Source: Streptomyces sp. NBC_00154 (lineage in GTDB: Bacteria > Actinomycetota > Actinomycetes > Streptomycetales > Streptomycetaceae). Taken from it: 64,000 bases of DNA. Location of the stretch: positions 372,001 to 436,000 of the forward strand of contig NZ_JAPEMI010000001.1 of assembly GCF_026342835.1 (NCBI RefSeq), given 5' to 3'. Shown here in pieces: positions 26,038 through 35,100 of this stretch (positions are counted from its first letter, which is position 1; every line of letters starts with the position of its first letter). Made by a program: the position numbers and the translations under genes. Below the pieces are notes generated by a model that saw only the letters and a program-made list of their open reading frames with translations, made no database searches and had not been told where the DNA came from.

Positions 26038-27669
26038 ATGGTGGATGGTTTACGGAAGCTGGCGACGTCCTTCGTGGTGCCTGGGCCTTTCGGGGTGGCG
26101 GTCCGGGACCGTCTCAAGCACCTCACGCCCGAGGACGAGAGGGTGCTGCGTGCGGTGGGTGAGCATCAGGGTGCGTTGGCTTCCGGTGATCTCAAGGCCC
26201 GCTGTGCAGACGGTCTGGATCACAGCGCGGACACCTGGGCAGCGCGTAAGCGGGAGCTGACCGGGGTGTCGTCGTCGCGGATCGCGGGTGCGATCACGAA
26301 GGCCACGCATGATCAGTGGGCGCTCGCGCGCCGTTGTCAGGCGGCGTATATCCAGAACCTGGCTGCCGGGATCAAGACGTTGCGGCACCGGCTGTCCCTC
26401 CCGCTCGGGGAGAAGGGCACCAGGCGCGCGGCGGGTGGCTACCGGTCGAAGAGCGAGTGGTTCCGCAAGTCCCGCCGCCTCGCGATGCTGGAGGCGCGGC
26501 ACGCGGCGGCCGTCGCCGACTGGCAGGCCGGACGGGTGCGGGTGGTCCGGGGCGGAAAGCGTCTCCTGAACACCCGCCACCACCTCGCCCAGGCCCATCT
26601 CACCGAGGACGAGTGGCAGCAACGGTGGGAGGCGGAACGCTGGTTCATCGCTGCCGACGGTGAGTCTGGGAAGCGGTTCGGGAACGAGACGATCCGCGTC
26701 ACCCCGGACGGCGAAGTGTCCATCAAGCTGCCTGCCCCGCTTGCGCACCTGGCCAACGCCAAGCACGGCCGGTACACCCTCACCGTCCGTATCGGGTTCG
26801 CGCACCGGGGCGCGGAGTGGGCCGACCGCATCGAAGCCAACCAGGCCGTCGCCTATCGCATCCACCTCGACACAGACCGGGGCCGCTGGTACCTCACCGC
26901 ATCCTGGCAGCGCCCCGTCGTGCAGACGATCCCGTGGGAGACCGCCCGAGGCCGGGGCATGATCGGCGTGGATACGAACGCCGATCATTTCGCCGCCTAC
27001 CGGCTCGACCGGCACGGCAACCCGGTCGGTGAGCCGCACCGCTTCGGCTACGACCTGTCCGGTTCGGCCGGTCCCCGCGACGCACAGATCCGCCACGCCC
27101 TGACCCGGTTGATCAACTGGGCGGTGCGGGTCGGTGTCGCTGCGATCGGCATCGAAGACCTCGACTTCACGCCTGAGAAGACCCGGGAGAAGCACGGTCG
27201 CCGCAAGCGGTTCAGGCAGCTCATCTCCGGCATGCCGACCGCCAAGCTGAAGGCCAGGCTGGTGTCCATGGCCGCCGAACAGGGCCTGAGCGTTGTCGCG
27301 GTCGACCCGGCCTACACCAGCCTGTGGGGTGCCCAGCACTGGCAGAAACCGCTGACCACGCCGCACCGCACCATGTCCCGTCACGATGCCGCCGGTATCG
27401 CGATCGGGAGACGCGCCCTCGGTCACCCGGTCCGGCGTCGGACGGCACCGCCCCCACACGACCGGAGTGATCGTGCGGGGCATCGGACCGCCCAGGCCGG
27501 ACCAGGCAACCGGGGGCGTGAGGGAACCCGCCCACCCACCACGGACCGGCCCCCTGGAGGGCCGTCGCCGAGCGGGAAGCGAAAGCGGGAACCCAGCGCA
27601 TCCAACACCGTTCGGGATGCGCCCAGCACGCAGCAGTGGGTCCAGGACTCACTCATGCGCACTGGCTAG
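26038..27669 (+). CDS. TnpB-related RuvC-type protein without zinc finger
   Basis: A 543-residue IS200/IS605-type accessory protein. RuvC residues are D312 (MIGVDTNADHF), E373 (AIGIEDLDF) and D450 (SRHDAAGIAIG). Canonical TnpB has a CxxC...CxxC zinc finger after VNPAYTS; here VDPAYTSLWGAQHWQKPL leads straight to motif III with no cysteines. The start is ATG 26038, chosen because the conserved LATSFVVPGPFGVAVR region follows; upstream in-frame codons are in poorly conserved sequence. Codon 5 is TTA (26050-26052), so translation would depend on the bldA leucyl-tRNA in Streptomyces. If active it would be an RNA-guided nuclease of the TnpB type; activity is not established. Confidence 0.8.
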   Translation: MVDGLRKLATSFVVPGPFGVAVRDRLKHLTPEDERVLRAVGEHQGALASGDLKARCADGLDHSADTWAARKRELTGVSSSRIAGAITKATHDQWALARRCQAAYIQNLAAGIKTLRHRLSLPLGEKGTRRAAGGYRSKSEWFRKSRRLAMLEARHAAAVADWQAGRVRVVRGGKRLLNTRHHLAQAHLTEDEWQQRWEAERWFIAADGESGKRFGNETIRVTPDGEVSIKLPAPLAHLANAKHGRYTLTVRIGFAHRGAEWADRIEANQAVAYRIHLDTDRGRWYLTASWQRPVVQTIPWETARGRGMIGVDTNADHFAAYRLDRHGNPVGEPHRFGYDLSGSAGPRDAQIRHALTRLINWAVRVGVAAIGIEDLDFTPEKTREKHGRRKRFRQLISGMPTAKLKARLVSMAAEQGLSVVAVDPAYTSLWGAQHWQKPLTTPHRTMSRHDAAGIAIGRRALGHPVRRRTAPPPHDRSDRAGHRTAQAGPGNRGREGTRPPTTDRPPGGPSPSGKRKREPSASNTVRDAPSTQQWVQDSLMRTG

Positions 27670-27675
27670 GAACGG
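27480..27675 (+). ncRNA. Candidate omega-RNA region at the right end of the TnpB element
   Basis: In TnpB systems the guide scaffold overlaps the 3' end of tnpB and ends at the right boundary. This stretch contains hairpins at 27547-27564 (CGGCCC/GGGCCG) and 27596-27622 (GCGCATCC/GGATGCGC, 11-nt loop). The guide would begin near 27676 (TGAGATGCCATG). Position and structure are the only evidence. Confidence 0.35.
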
Positions 27676-27766
27676 TGAGATGCCATGTGACCACTGTCTC
27701 GTCCGGAGAGCCGCGCGCGAGCGCGCCTGCTGCTTCGGCGCGGCCGAAAGGGGTATCCGCAGTCCC

Positions 27767-29272
27767 ATGTCGTCTCCGAGCAACGCATCCTCAGTCCCCT
27801 CGCCCACCGGACTCCGCACCTGGCTGCACCGGCGCGATCTCGCCGTCTTCCGGAGCGTGGCCGGCCGGCACTGGCCGGGCGCCGGCCCCGTACTGCCGCG
27901 ACTGAGCCGCAGTGCCGATCACGGGCTGCTGTGGTTCGGTGCCGCGGCGGGCATGGCGGCACTCGGCGGCAGCGCCCGGGCCCGGCGCGCCGCGCTCCGC
28001 GGGGTGGTCTCGCTGGCCGTGGCCTCGGCCGCGATCAACACCGTGGGGAAGGGTGCGGTGCGCAGGGAGCGGCCGGTACTGGACGCCGTACCGGTGATAC
28101 GGCGGCTCACGCGCCAGCCGTTCACCACCTCCTTCCCGTCCGGGCATGCCGCGTCGGCGGCAGCCTTCGCCACGGGCGTGGCCCTCGAGTCGAAGGGCTG
28201 GGGTGCGGCGGTCGCCCCGCTCGCACTGGCGGTCGCCGCCTCCCGCGTCTATACGGGGGTCCACTATCCGAGTGATGTGCTGGCCGGTGCGGCGCTCGGC
28301 ATAGGAGCCGCGTTCGCCCTGCGCGGTGTCGTACCGACGCGAGGACAGCTGCCCGCGCCGGGCAGACCGCCCGCCCATGCGCCCGCCCTGCCGGGCGGCC
28401 GGGGCCTGGTGGTCGTCGTCAACCAGGAGTCCGGCTCGGCCACGGCCACGGCCTCGCTGGTGCGGGACTCGCTGCCGCTCGCCGAGGTGGTGGAGTGCGC
28501 GCCCGGCGAGCTCTCCGCCGAACTGGAGAAGGCCGCCGGACAGGGCCGTGCGCTCGGGATCTGCGGGGGCGACGGCACGGTCAACAGCGCCGCTGCCGTC
28601 GCCGCCGCGCACCGTGTGCCGCTCGCGGTGTTCCCCGGCGGAACCCTCAACCACTTCGCCTACGACCTGGGCATCGAGACGGTGGACGACGTCTGTGCCG
28701 CGCTGACCGCGGGCGATGCGGTACGGGTCGACCTCGGCCGCTTCCGGCCGGGGCCGGACGGGCCGGCCGGCGCGCCGGGCTACTTCCTCAACGCCTTCAG
28801 CCTGGGCGCCTATCCGGAGCTGGTACGGACCCGCGAGCACTGGGCACCGCGCATCGGCGGCTGGCCGGCAGGCGTCCTGGCGGCGCTCCATGTACTGCGC
28901 GGCGATCGCCCACTGGAGGCCGAACTGCAAGGAGAGCGGCGGCCGTTGTGGCTGTTGTTCGTGGGCAACGGCATGTTCCGGCGGGTGGGCCCGGCACCGG
29001 GCCGACGCCACAACCTCGCGGACGGACTGCTGGACGTCCGGGCGGTGCACGGCGGCCGCACACCCGGCCTTCGCCTCCTCGCGGCTGCGGTTGCGGGCCC
29101 TTTGACCCGCTCCCCCGTTCATGCGGCGGTGCGCCTTCGAAGGGTGCGGATCGCCGGCCTGACCCCGGGAACACCCTATGCGTACGACGGCGAAGTTGCG
29201 CACAGTCAGGGGGAGTTGGTGATCGACAAGCTTCCGGAGGCACTGACCGTCTACTGCCCGATGACCGTATGA
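27767..29272 (+). CDS. PAP2 phosphatase - diacylglycerol kinase fusion
   Basis: A 501-residue two-domain protein. Residues about 1-200 are a PAP2 lipid phosphatase with the three motifs KGAVRRERP, PSGHAASAA and SRVYTGVHYPSDVLAG, among hydrophobic helices. Residues about 215-500 are a DAGK catalytic domain (GICGGDGTVNSAAAVAA, FPGGTLNHFAYDLG). The pair could interconvert phosphatidic acid, undecaprenyl phosphate or other lipid phosphates. It starts at ATG 27767, on the far side of the TnpB insertion from the split gene. Confidence 0.87.
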   Translation: MSSPSNASSVPSPTGLRTWLHRRDLAVFRSVAGRHWPGAGPVLPRLSRSADHGLLWFGAAAGMAALGGSARARRAALRGVVSLAVASAAINTVGKGAVRRERPVLDAVPVIRRLTRQPFTTSFPSGHAASAAAFATGVALESKGWGAAVAPLALAVAASRVYTGVHYPSDVLAGAALGIGAAFALRGVVPTRGQLPAPGRPPAHAPALPGGRGLVVVVNQESGSATATASLVRDSLPLAEVVECAPGELSAELEKAAGQGRALGICGGDGTVNSAAAVAAAHRVPLAVFPGGTLNHFAYDLGIETVDDVCAALTAGDAVRVDLGRFRPGPDGPAGAPGYFLNAFSLGAYPELVRTREHWAPRIGGWPAGVLAALHVLRGDRPLEAELQGERRPLWLLFVGNGMFRRVGPAPGRRHNLADGLLDVRAVHGGRTPGLRLLAAAVAGPLTRSPVHAAVRLRRVRIAGLTPGTPYAYDGEVAHSQGELVIDKLPEALTVYCPMTV

Positions 29273-29379
29273 GGTGAGGTCCATATATCAAGACGCGTAT
29301 CTCACGATCCGACATCTCGGCGTACCGTTGGTGCATCGCTCAGCGCTTCGCATCACGCTCCGAGAGAGGACGCACAGCC

Positions 29380-30189
29380 ATGCCGAAGGAGACCGCCGTC
29401 TACACCCACGGCCACCACGAGTCGGTGCTGCGCTCGCACCGCTGGCGCACTGCCGCCAACTCGGCGGCCTATCTGATCGGCGAACTCCGGCCGGGCATGG
29501 CGGTGCTGGACGTCGGCTGCGGTCCGGGCACCATCACCGCGGATCTGGCGGCGCTGGTCGCCCCCGGCCCGGTGACCGCGGTCGACACCAACGGGGAGAT
29601 CCTGGACCAGGCCGCCGAGGTCGCCGCCGAACACGGCCTGGAAAACCTGGAGTTCGCCACCGCCGACGTGCACGACCTGGACTTCCCCGACGACTCCTTC
29701 GACGTCGTGCACGCCCACCAGGTGCTGCAGCATGTGGGCGACCCGGTGCAGGCACTGCGCGAGATGCGGAGAGTCTGCCGCCCCGGCGGCATCGTCGCGG
29801 CCCGCGACAGCGACTACGCGGCGATGACCTGGTACCCCGAGGTGCCGGTCATGGACGCGTGGCAGGAGCTGTACCGGCGGGTGGCCCGCGCCAATGGTGG
29901 CGAGCCGGACGCGGGCCGGCGGCTGCTCTCCTGGGCCCGACGAGCCGGCTTCACCGACATCACCCCGTCCGCCGCCGCCTGGTGTTTCGCCACGCCGGAG
30001 AACCGGGTCTGGTGGAGCGGTCTGTGGGCGGACCGTACGGTCGGCTCGGCGTACGCGAAGCTGGCCGTCGATGGTGGTCATGCGACCACCGAGCAGCTGA
30101 CCGACATCGCAGCGGCCTGGCGCGCCTGGGGCGAGCAGGACGACGCATGGTTCATGGTCCCGCACGGCGAAGTGCTCTGCCGCGCCTGA
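29380..30189 (+). CDS. SAM-dependent methyltransferase
   Basis: A 269-residue class I methyltransferase. The SAM motif is VLDVGCGPGTITADL near residue 47, followed by an acidic strand end at TAVDTNGE and the post-motif FDVVHAHQVLQHV. The substrate is unknown. It stands alone upstream of the VOC gene, 62 bp apart in the same orientation. Confidence 0.86.
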   Translation: MPKETAVYTHGHHESVLRSHRWRTAANSAAYLIGELRPGMAVLDVGCGPGTITADLAALVAPGPVTAVDTNGEILDQAAEVAAEHGLENLEFATADVHDLDFPDDSFDVVHAHQVLQHVGDPVQALREMRRVCRPGGIVAARDSDYAAMTWYPEVPVMDAWQELYRRVARANGGEPDAGRRLLSWARRAGFTDITPSAAAWCFATPENRVWWSGLWADRTVGSAYAKLAVDGGHATTEQLTDIAAAWRAWGEQDDAWFMVPHGEVLCRA

Positions 30190-30251
30190 CGCGGCCGGCC
30201 GGCCACCGGAATCGATCACAGGGCGCGGTCCCGCCAACTACCCTGTTCCGC

Positions 30252-30605
30252 ATGGAAATTCTGGGAACCACGCTGCGCATCTGCGTCGACGACCTGGAGG
30301 CCGCGGTGGCCTTCTACGAGGACCTCACAGCCAGTCCGGCGCTGCGCTTCGAGCGCGGCGGTGTCTCGGTCGCCGCGATCGGCTGCTTTCTGCTGATGAG
30401 TGGCCCCGAGTCGGAGCTGGAGATCCTGCGCAAGGTGACGGCGACGATCGCGGTGAAGAACGTCGACGACGCGCATGAGTCGCTCACCCGCGTCGGCGCC
30501 CGGATACTCGCGGGCCCGGTACCGACCCCGGTCGGCCGGAACCTGATCGCGGTCCATCCGGACGGCTCGGTCTTCGAGTACGTCGACCGGAACCTGTCGG
30601 CCTGA
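30252..30605 (+). CDS. VOC-family (glyoxalase/dioxygenase fold) protein
   Basis: A 117-residue single VOC domain: TTLRICVDDLEAAVAFYEDL, VKNVDDAHESLTRVGARI and a C-terminal HPDGSVFEYVDRN with the metal-ligand Glu. It may detoxify or bind a small ligand. It is followed by a bidirectional terminator. Confidence 0.84.
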   Translation: MEILGTTLRICVDDLEAAVAFYEDLTASPALRFERGGVSVAAIGCFLLMSGPESELEILRKVTATIAVKNVDDAHESLTRVGARILAGPVPTPVGRNLIAVHPDGSVFEYVDRNLSA

Positions 30606-30641
30606 TCCGGCAGGTTCCGGAACCTCTGACATCGCTCCGTA

Positions 30642-30682
30642 CCCACGCGCGCCGGCACCTCACCGGCCGGTTCGCGCGTGGG
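30642..30682. terminator. Bidirectional terminator between VOC and DUF5107 genes
   Basis: A perfect 10-bp stem CCCACGCGCG (30642-30651) / CGCGCGTGGG (30673-30682), with an inner CCGG pair in the loop, between two convergent genes. Confidence 0.65.
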
Positions 30683-30706
30683 CCGCTCACCCCGGAAGGT
30701 CTCCGG

Positions 30707-32677
30707 TCAACTCTTCGGACGCATACGGTAGTTGTACGCGTCGGGCAGCGGTTCGTCACTGAGCGCCGACCAGACCTCGTCCAGGATCTCCGCCCCCTCC
30801 CGCAGGTCCGCGACCTCGAAGCCCTCGTCGAAGACGGCACGGGCCGCCGCAGGGTCGCCCTCGGCGAGCAGGAGTCGGGCCTCCAGCAGGCGGAACCGGC
30901 CCCGCTGCCGGATCGCCGGGCGCAGCCCGGCCCAGACCGTGCGGGCCTCGTCGGGCCGCCCGGCCGCCAGCAGCGCCTCTATCGCCTCATGGCCGAGGGC
31001 AGTGGTGGCGGCGGTCCAGGCTTCGCCGTCGTCCCGGCGTTCCGCGCAGAGGTCCTCGAACGCCTCGGCGTAGTGGTCGGCGGCCCTGCTCCGCTGGCCG
31101 CCCTCCTGGGCGGCGACGGCCAGGCAGCGCAGCAGCGGCCAGCGGGACGGGGCGAGGGCCAGACCGCGCTCCCAGCTGCGGACCGCCTGGGCGCGGTCGC
31201 CGGCGTGCCACTGGGCGACGCCGAGGTGGTACTCGGTGAGGGGTTCGGCGGATGCCGTCTCCAGCATGTCGCGCCAGTGTGCGGAGACGAGCGAGGGTCC
31301 GGGGGGCGTCACACGGCGCGGCTCGGGGAAGGCGCCCTGGTCGAGGAGGTGCAGCCAGGGTGCCTGCTGTTCGCCGAGGGTGGACTCGGCGAACGGTGTG
31401 CCCGGGAGTCGGTACTTGCCGCGCCGGACTTCGAGGGCGCCCCAGCCGGAGCCGGCGGCAAGGAACTCACCGGGCTCGGTGTCGGCGTGCGGGCGCCAGG
31501 CCGCGTACGCGGCGTCGACGTCGGCGCGCGGCAGGGCTTCGGCGAGGCGCTGCTCGGTCTCGGCGCGGGCCGCGGCCCAGTCGTCACCGTGCACGACACC
31601 GGGGTCGGCGGTCAGCGGTCCGTACGACTCCAGCCAGCTGAACTCGGCGCCGGGTTCGAGCGGGATGTGCTCCAGCTGGGTACGGGCGAGTCCGGCCTGG
31701 ATCTCCGCGTAGCCGACGGTGCCGGGTTCGGTGAGCCACTGCTGCCACCGGCGCCCGCCGGGCCCGCTGCCCCAGAGGAAGAGCTTGCGGCCGCGCAGCA
31801 GGTCGGTGGAGGTCTGGACGAGTCCGTGACCGTCCTCGTCGAGGGAGGCGATCCAGCGGCGGGTGCCGTCGGGCACCTCGTAGAAGTAGTCGGCGGGGAA
31901 GTCGCTGCGCAGCGGGTACGTACGGTCGACGGAATCGGTCTCCGGCACGGGCACCCGGGTCAGGGTCCGCTCGTAACCGAAGTGCCAGGCCTCGTCGGCA
32001 GGGGCCAGGACCCGGGACCGTGCGCCCTCCGGGACGGCGATGTTGGACCACCAGTAGACGGGCGCGGTGTGCTCGTGCGGGTTGCGTATCCGTACCCCGA
32101 CATGGAGGAAGTCGGAGTCCTCCGGCAGCCAAAGGTCCACCTGGAACGGCAGGTCGCGCAGCCGCTCCCACTCCCAGAGACGGACCATTTCACCGCCGTC
32201 GGGTGCGGGGACGCGGGCGGCGTGCACCGGCGCGCAGGACAGTGTGGTGTGGCCGGTCGCGCCGATGTTCCACTCGATGCCGCCGGAGAACCAGGCGCCG
32301 TTGAGGGCGAAGTCGGCAGGCTGCAGGACGGGGTTGGTGTAGAGCAGCTCCCGGCCGGTCGGCTTGTGGTGGAGGGAGTGGATCCGGCCGCCGAGCCCGG
32401 GCAGGACCGTGGCCCGGAGCCGGTCGTTCTCGATGACGATCGCGTCCAGGTCGGTGGGGGTCCGCTCGCGCCCGTACCCGTCGAGAATGCGCACTGGCAG
32501 GACGGTGGTCAGCGGCTCGTAGCCGATCTGCCGTGCCATGTCGCGCGGCAGCCCGGCCCGGTCGCGGTCGTCGACGACATGCATCTCGTCGAGCGGCCGC
32601 AGCGCCGGCAGCGGGTTTTCCGGGCCCAGCGGTGCGGCGGGCAGAGTCAGTACGGCTCGTCGTACGGTCGTGGCCAA
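30707..32677 (-). CDS. DUF5107 and TPR-domain protein
   Basis: A 656-residue protein. The N-terminal two thirds resemble DUF5107 and carbohydrate-mutarotase-like sugar-binding folds (LPGLGGRIHSLHHKPTGREL, GGIEWNIGATGHT). The C-terminal third is TPR-like (YHLGVAQWHAGDRAQAVRSW, ARTVWAGLRPAIRQRG). Such proteins occur in glycan or sugar metabolism, but the function is not established. The TTG at 32677 has AGCGAGG five bases upstream; longer readings are ruled out because they run antisense through the DUF6204 gene. Confidence 0.76.
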   Translation of the reverse strand: MATTVRRAVLTLPAAPLGPENPLPALRPLDEMHVVDDRDRAGLPRDMARQIGYEPLTTVLPVRILDGYGRERTPTDLDAIVIENDRLRATVLPGLGGRIHSLHHKPTGRELLYTNPVLQPADFALNGAWFSGGIEWNIGATGHTTLSCAPVHAARVPAPDGGEMVRLWEWERLRDLPFQVDLWLPEDSDFLHVGVRIRNPHEHTAPVYWWSNIAVPEGARSRVLAPADEAWHFGYERTLTRVPVPETDSVDRTYPLRSDFPADYFYEVPDGTRRWIASLDEDGHGLVQTSTDLLRGRKLFLWGSGPGGRRWQQWLTEPGTVGYAEIQAGLARTQLEHIPLEPGAEFSWLESYGPLTADPGVVHGDDWAAARAETEQRLAEALPRADVDAAYAAWRPHADTEPGEFLAAGSGWGALEVRRGKYRLPGTPFAESTLGEQQAPWLHLLDQGAFPEPRRVTPPGPSLVSAHWRDMLETASAEPLTEYHLGVAQWHAGDRAQAVRSWERGLALAPSRWPLLRCLAVAAQEGGQRSRAADHYAEAFEDLCAERRDDGEAWTAATTALGHEAIEALLAAGRPDEARTVWAGLRPAIRQRGRFRLLEARLLLAEGDPAAARAVFDEGFEVADLREGAEILDEVWSALSDEPLPDAYNYRMRPKS

Positions 32678-32890
32678 AGCAACCTCGCTCCCTCGCGCGG
32701 GCCGCCGCAGGTCCGGGCGCCCCCGATGACCATGGAACACTCTCGAAGCCGCCCCGACCAGGGGCGTCGCCGTCAGACTTCGGCAAAGGCCGCCCCCGGC
32801 GTCGACGGCGACAATATTCCACGTGCGTCTCGTGCTCGCCGTCGTAGCCTTGATCCTCAACAGTTCATGCGACAGAGGCGGCAGAACGGG

Positions 32891-33226
32891 ATGAGCACCC
32901 AGCACACCTACCGAGTGATCGTGCGCGGCACCTGGGAGGGCCTCACGGACGAGGCCCGCGCCCGCCTGCTGGCAGAGGTGGAACAGCACGGCCTGGAGGC
33001 GATGCAGTTCACCGAGGAGGGTTCGCTCACCTACGACACGGTGCTCAAGCACTTCAGCTTCCGGTACGTGGTCGTATCGGACGCCGAGGACGGCGAAGAG
33101 ATGGCATCCGCGATCGCCGAGGACCGGGCGGAGACGACGCTGAAGGAGCACGGGTACGGCTACGGGCGGCTGCGCTCCACCGCGACCGACATGGACACCA
33201 TGAAGATCAACTACAAGGGGCGCTGA
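32891..33226 (+). CDS. DUF6204-family protein (island attachment gene)
   Basis: A 111-residue soluble protein of the actinobacterial DUF6204 family: TYRVIVRGTWEGLTDEARAR, HFSFRYVVVSDAEDGEE and a C-terminal TDMDTMKINYKGR. Function is unknown. Its last 23 bases and the six after the stop are repeated exactly at 51555-51583, so the 18-kb island inserted at its 3' end without changing the protein. Confidence 0.85.
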   Translation: MSTQHTYRVIVRGTWEGLTDEARARLLAEVEQHGLEAMQFTEEGSLTYDTVLKHFSFRYVVVSDAEDGEEMASAIAEDRAETTLKEHGYGYGRLRSTATDMDTMKINYKGR

Positions 33227-33232
33227 GCGGCG
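33204..33232 (+). repeat. Left 29-bp direct repeat of the genomic island (attL-like)
   Basis: The last 23 bases of the DUF6204 gene and six after its stop are identical to 51555-51583. Identity stops on both sides (33203 and 33233 differ). This is the pattern left by site-specific integration into the 3' end of a gene. Confidence 0.8.
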
Positions 33233-33283
33233 TGACGGCGGGCCGATGGCTGCTACAGGAGCGCTGACCAGGTATTTCTCTAC

Positions 33284-33356
33284 TTTCAGCTCTGTCACGG
33301 GCTTACCGGTTTGCACGCCGGATCGTCCCGCGAAAGTCCCTCTGACAGAGCTGAAA
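33284..33356. repeat. 14-bp inverted repeat near the left island edge
   Basis: TTTCAGCTCTGTCA (33284-33297) is followed 45 bp later by its perfect reverse complement (33343-33356). It could be a terminus of a lost insertion sequence, a recombinase site or a terminator. It lies 50 bp inside the attL-like repeat. Confidence 0.45.
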
Positions 33357-33644
33357 ATCCCTGAAAAGTCCCTGGCTCAGCCCGCTTCTGGGTACCGCGA
33401 TCGAGGTGGAAACAACGGCTTCGCAGCCCTCTGGGCACCTCCGGCAGCACTGGCCCTCGCGGCGCAGGAACCGCCTGTCACCTGAAGTCTCGCCACTCCA
33501 CAGGAGCAAGAGTGTCGAGATCCGGGTGACGGAAGAGGCCTGCTGGCTTCCGTTGGGGTCCGTTCCGGACCGTTCGGGTGCCTCGCGCTGGTTCGGTGCT
33601 GACCCGCACCCCTCGTCGCCGGGCAGACCTCCACCCACTTGCGC
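33357..33644. other. Gene-poor left margin of the island
   Basis: No convincing gene was found. Short translations on the minus strand look like decayed coding sequence but match nothing I recognise. The region leads into the IS5-like remnant. Confidence 0.5.
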
Positions 33645-34145
33645 GCTCGCGGCGAGGATCACCACACGGATGATCAGGCCCAGTACGTCGACGGCGAGTC
33701 CCCGCTACCTGCCGGGCGTCTTCTTGTTCGCGTCCAGTCCCGTCGTCTTCTTCGGCATTCCGGCCGCCACGCGGACGGACTGGGTGTCGATGATCACCAG
33801 GGACGGGTCCTCTAATCACCCGGACCACTCCCGCACCTGGCAGCGCAGGATCTCCTGGATCCGCTGGTCAAGGCCGTCCTCGCGCCACAGGCTGAAGTAG
33901 TAGAACATCGCCGACCAGGCCGGGAGATCGTGCGGCAGGAGACGCCACTGACAGCCCGTCCGGTTCTGGTAGAGCAGCGCGTTCACGACCTCGCGCAGGT
34001 CGCAGGCGCCCGGGTCTCCGGTCGCCGACCTCGACACCCGATCCTGCTTCCACGCGGTGACCATCGCCTCGATCAACGCCCACTGCTCGTCGGACAAGTC
34101 GGTTGCGTACGGCATCCGTTCCATGCCCACAACCCCATCATGCAC
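33645..34145 (-). pseudogene. Degraded IS5-family transposase
   Basis: The N-terminal part (YATDLSDEQWALIEAMVTAW, NRTGCQWRLLPHDLP) ends at a stop after CQVREWSG. A shifted frame continues with DPSLVIIDTQSVRVAAGMPKK, where the DDE-type Asp would lie. This is cut by a TAG after NKKTPGR, and RGLAVDVLGLIIRVV then continues past it. At least one frameshift and one nonsense codon make it inactive. It abuts the broken NmrA-like gene. Confidence 0.75.
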
Positions 34146-34175
34146 ACGACATGAAGCGAGGACGGAACCGACCCA

Positions 34176-34818
34176 TCACCCACGAAAGAGCGACGCCACA
34201 TCATCAGGAACGGGACTCAACGCCCTCTCAAGGATCGCGGCGTCGTGCTTTGATCGGGGATCGTCGTCGAGGGCAACGACCGTGACCACGTTGGCGATGT
34301 CCTCGTGGGTGACGAGGGCGACCCGGCCGGTCCCCCCGGGACCGCTCACGAGGAAGTTCTCGTCGGCCAGGGCGGCCGGCGTCGACGCGTAGAAGCCCGC
34401 CCGCAGCACGGTGTGGCGGATCCCGGCGGCTGCGAGGTAATACTGCTCCGTCATCCACTGGTCACGGGCGTTGAGGTAGGTGGCGGTGGGTGACGCTCCG
34501 ACGAGGGACACGTACAGGACCCGGTTCACGCAGGCCGCCTTCGCGGCCTCGACCGCGTTGGCGTGTTCCTCCAGGCGTCGCCCCGTGCGGTGCCCGGAGA
34601 CCAGGACGAGGGTCGACGCGCCGTCGAGCGCGGCGCGCATGGCCGCGGCGTCGTCATAGGCGGCCGGGCCGCGTCGTTCGGCGCCGGGCAGCTCGGGCAT
34701 GCGGTCCGGATTCCGGCCGATGAGGGACGCCGTGATCGGCGAGGCGGTCTGCGATCAGCCGACCCAGATCGCCGGTCACTCCGGTGACCGCCACCTTGGC
34801 ACGGGTGTACTCGGACAT
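34176..34818 (-). pseudogene. Broken NmrA-like NAD(P)-binding protein
   Basis: The protein starts well (ATG 34818, GGAGGG upstream; KVAVTGVTGDLGRLIADRLA). The frame shifts after ADHGVP and resumes as LIGRNPDRMPELPG. It then matches the intact island copy at 43284 (STLVLVSGHRTGRRLEEHA) until about DDDPRSKHD, where the C-terminal third is lost. The IS5 remnant begins just beyond. It is a decayed paralogue of the 43284 gene. Confidence 0.75.
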
Positions 34819-35100
34819 GCTTCCCTCCATCCGGGGTGGCTGTCCATCGCGGCGCCCCTATTTCTGATGACGGCTGCCGAAGAGACCGACAGCACTGGAC
34901 GTGCCCCTGGCCCGCGACGGTGCACGGGTACCCGAGGTGTACCGACCGCCCCGCGCGCAACCGACCAGGGGCCCGTCGAACCAGTCGGTGAACCACCGAC
35001 TTCTCCACCTCGGGGCATGCACTGCGGGCTCGGTGCGGCGGTCCTGATCGACGCACCGAGCCGGGGCAGTGTGGTGCCGTGCCGGAAGACCCGGAACGGT

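Larger units (their letters stand above)
25872..27675 (+). mobile_element. TnpB-only IS200/IS605-type element inserted in the TIGR03086 gene
   Basis: Boundaries were inferred from the split host gene: bases 25871 and 27676 rejoin in frame, with a 3-bp GGT ambiguity. The element is about 1.8 kb. It carries one tnpB-like gene, no Y1 transposase and no terminal inverted repeats, and made no target duplication visible here, all expected of IS200/IS605 relatives. Small hairpins occur at both ends. Confidence 0.7.

Noticed and set aside
32678..33316. Longer N terminus for the DUF5107 protein
   Set aside because: It would run antisense through the whole DUF6204 gene; the TTG at 32677 has a good ribosome site and begins the conserved sequence.
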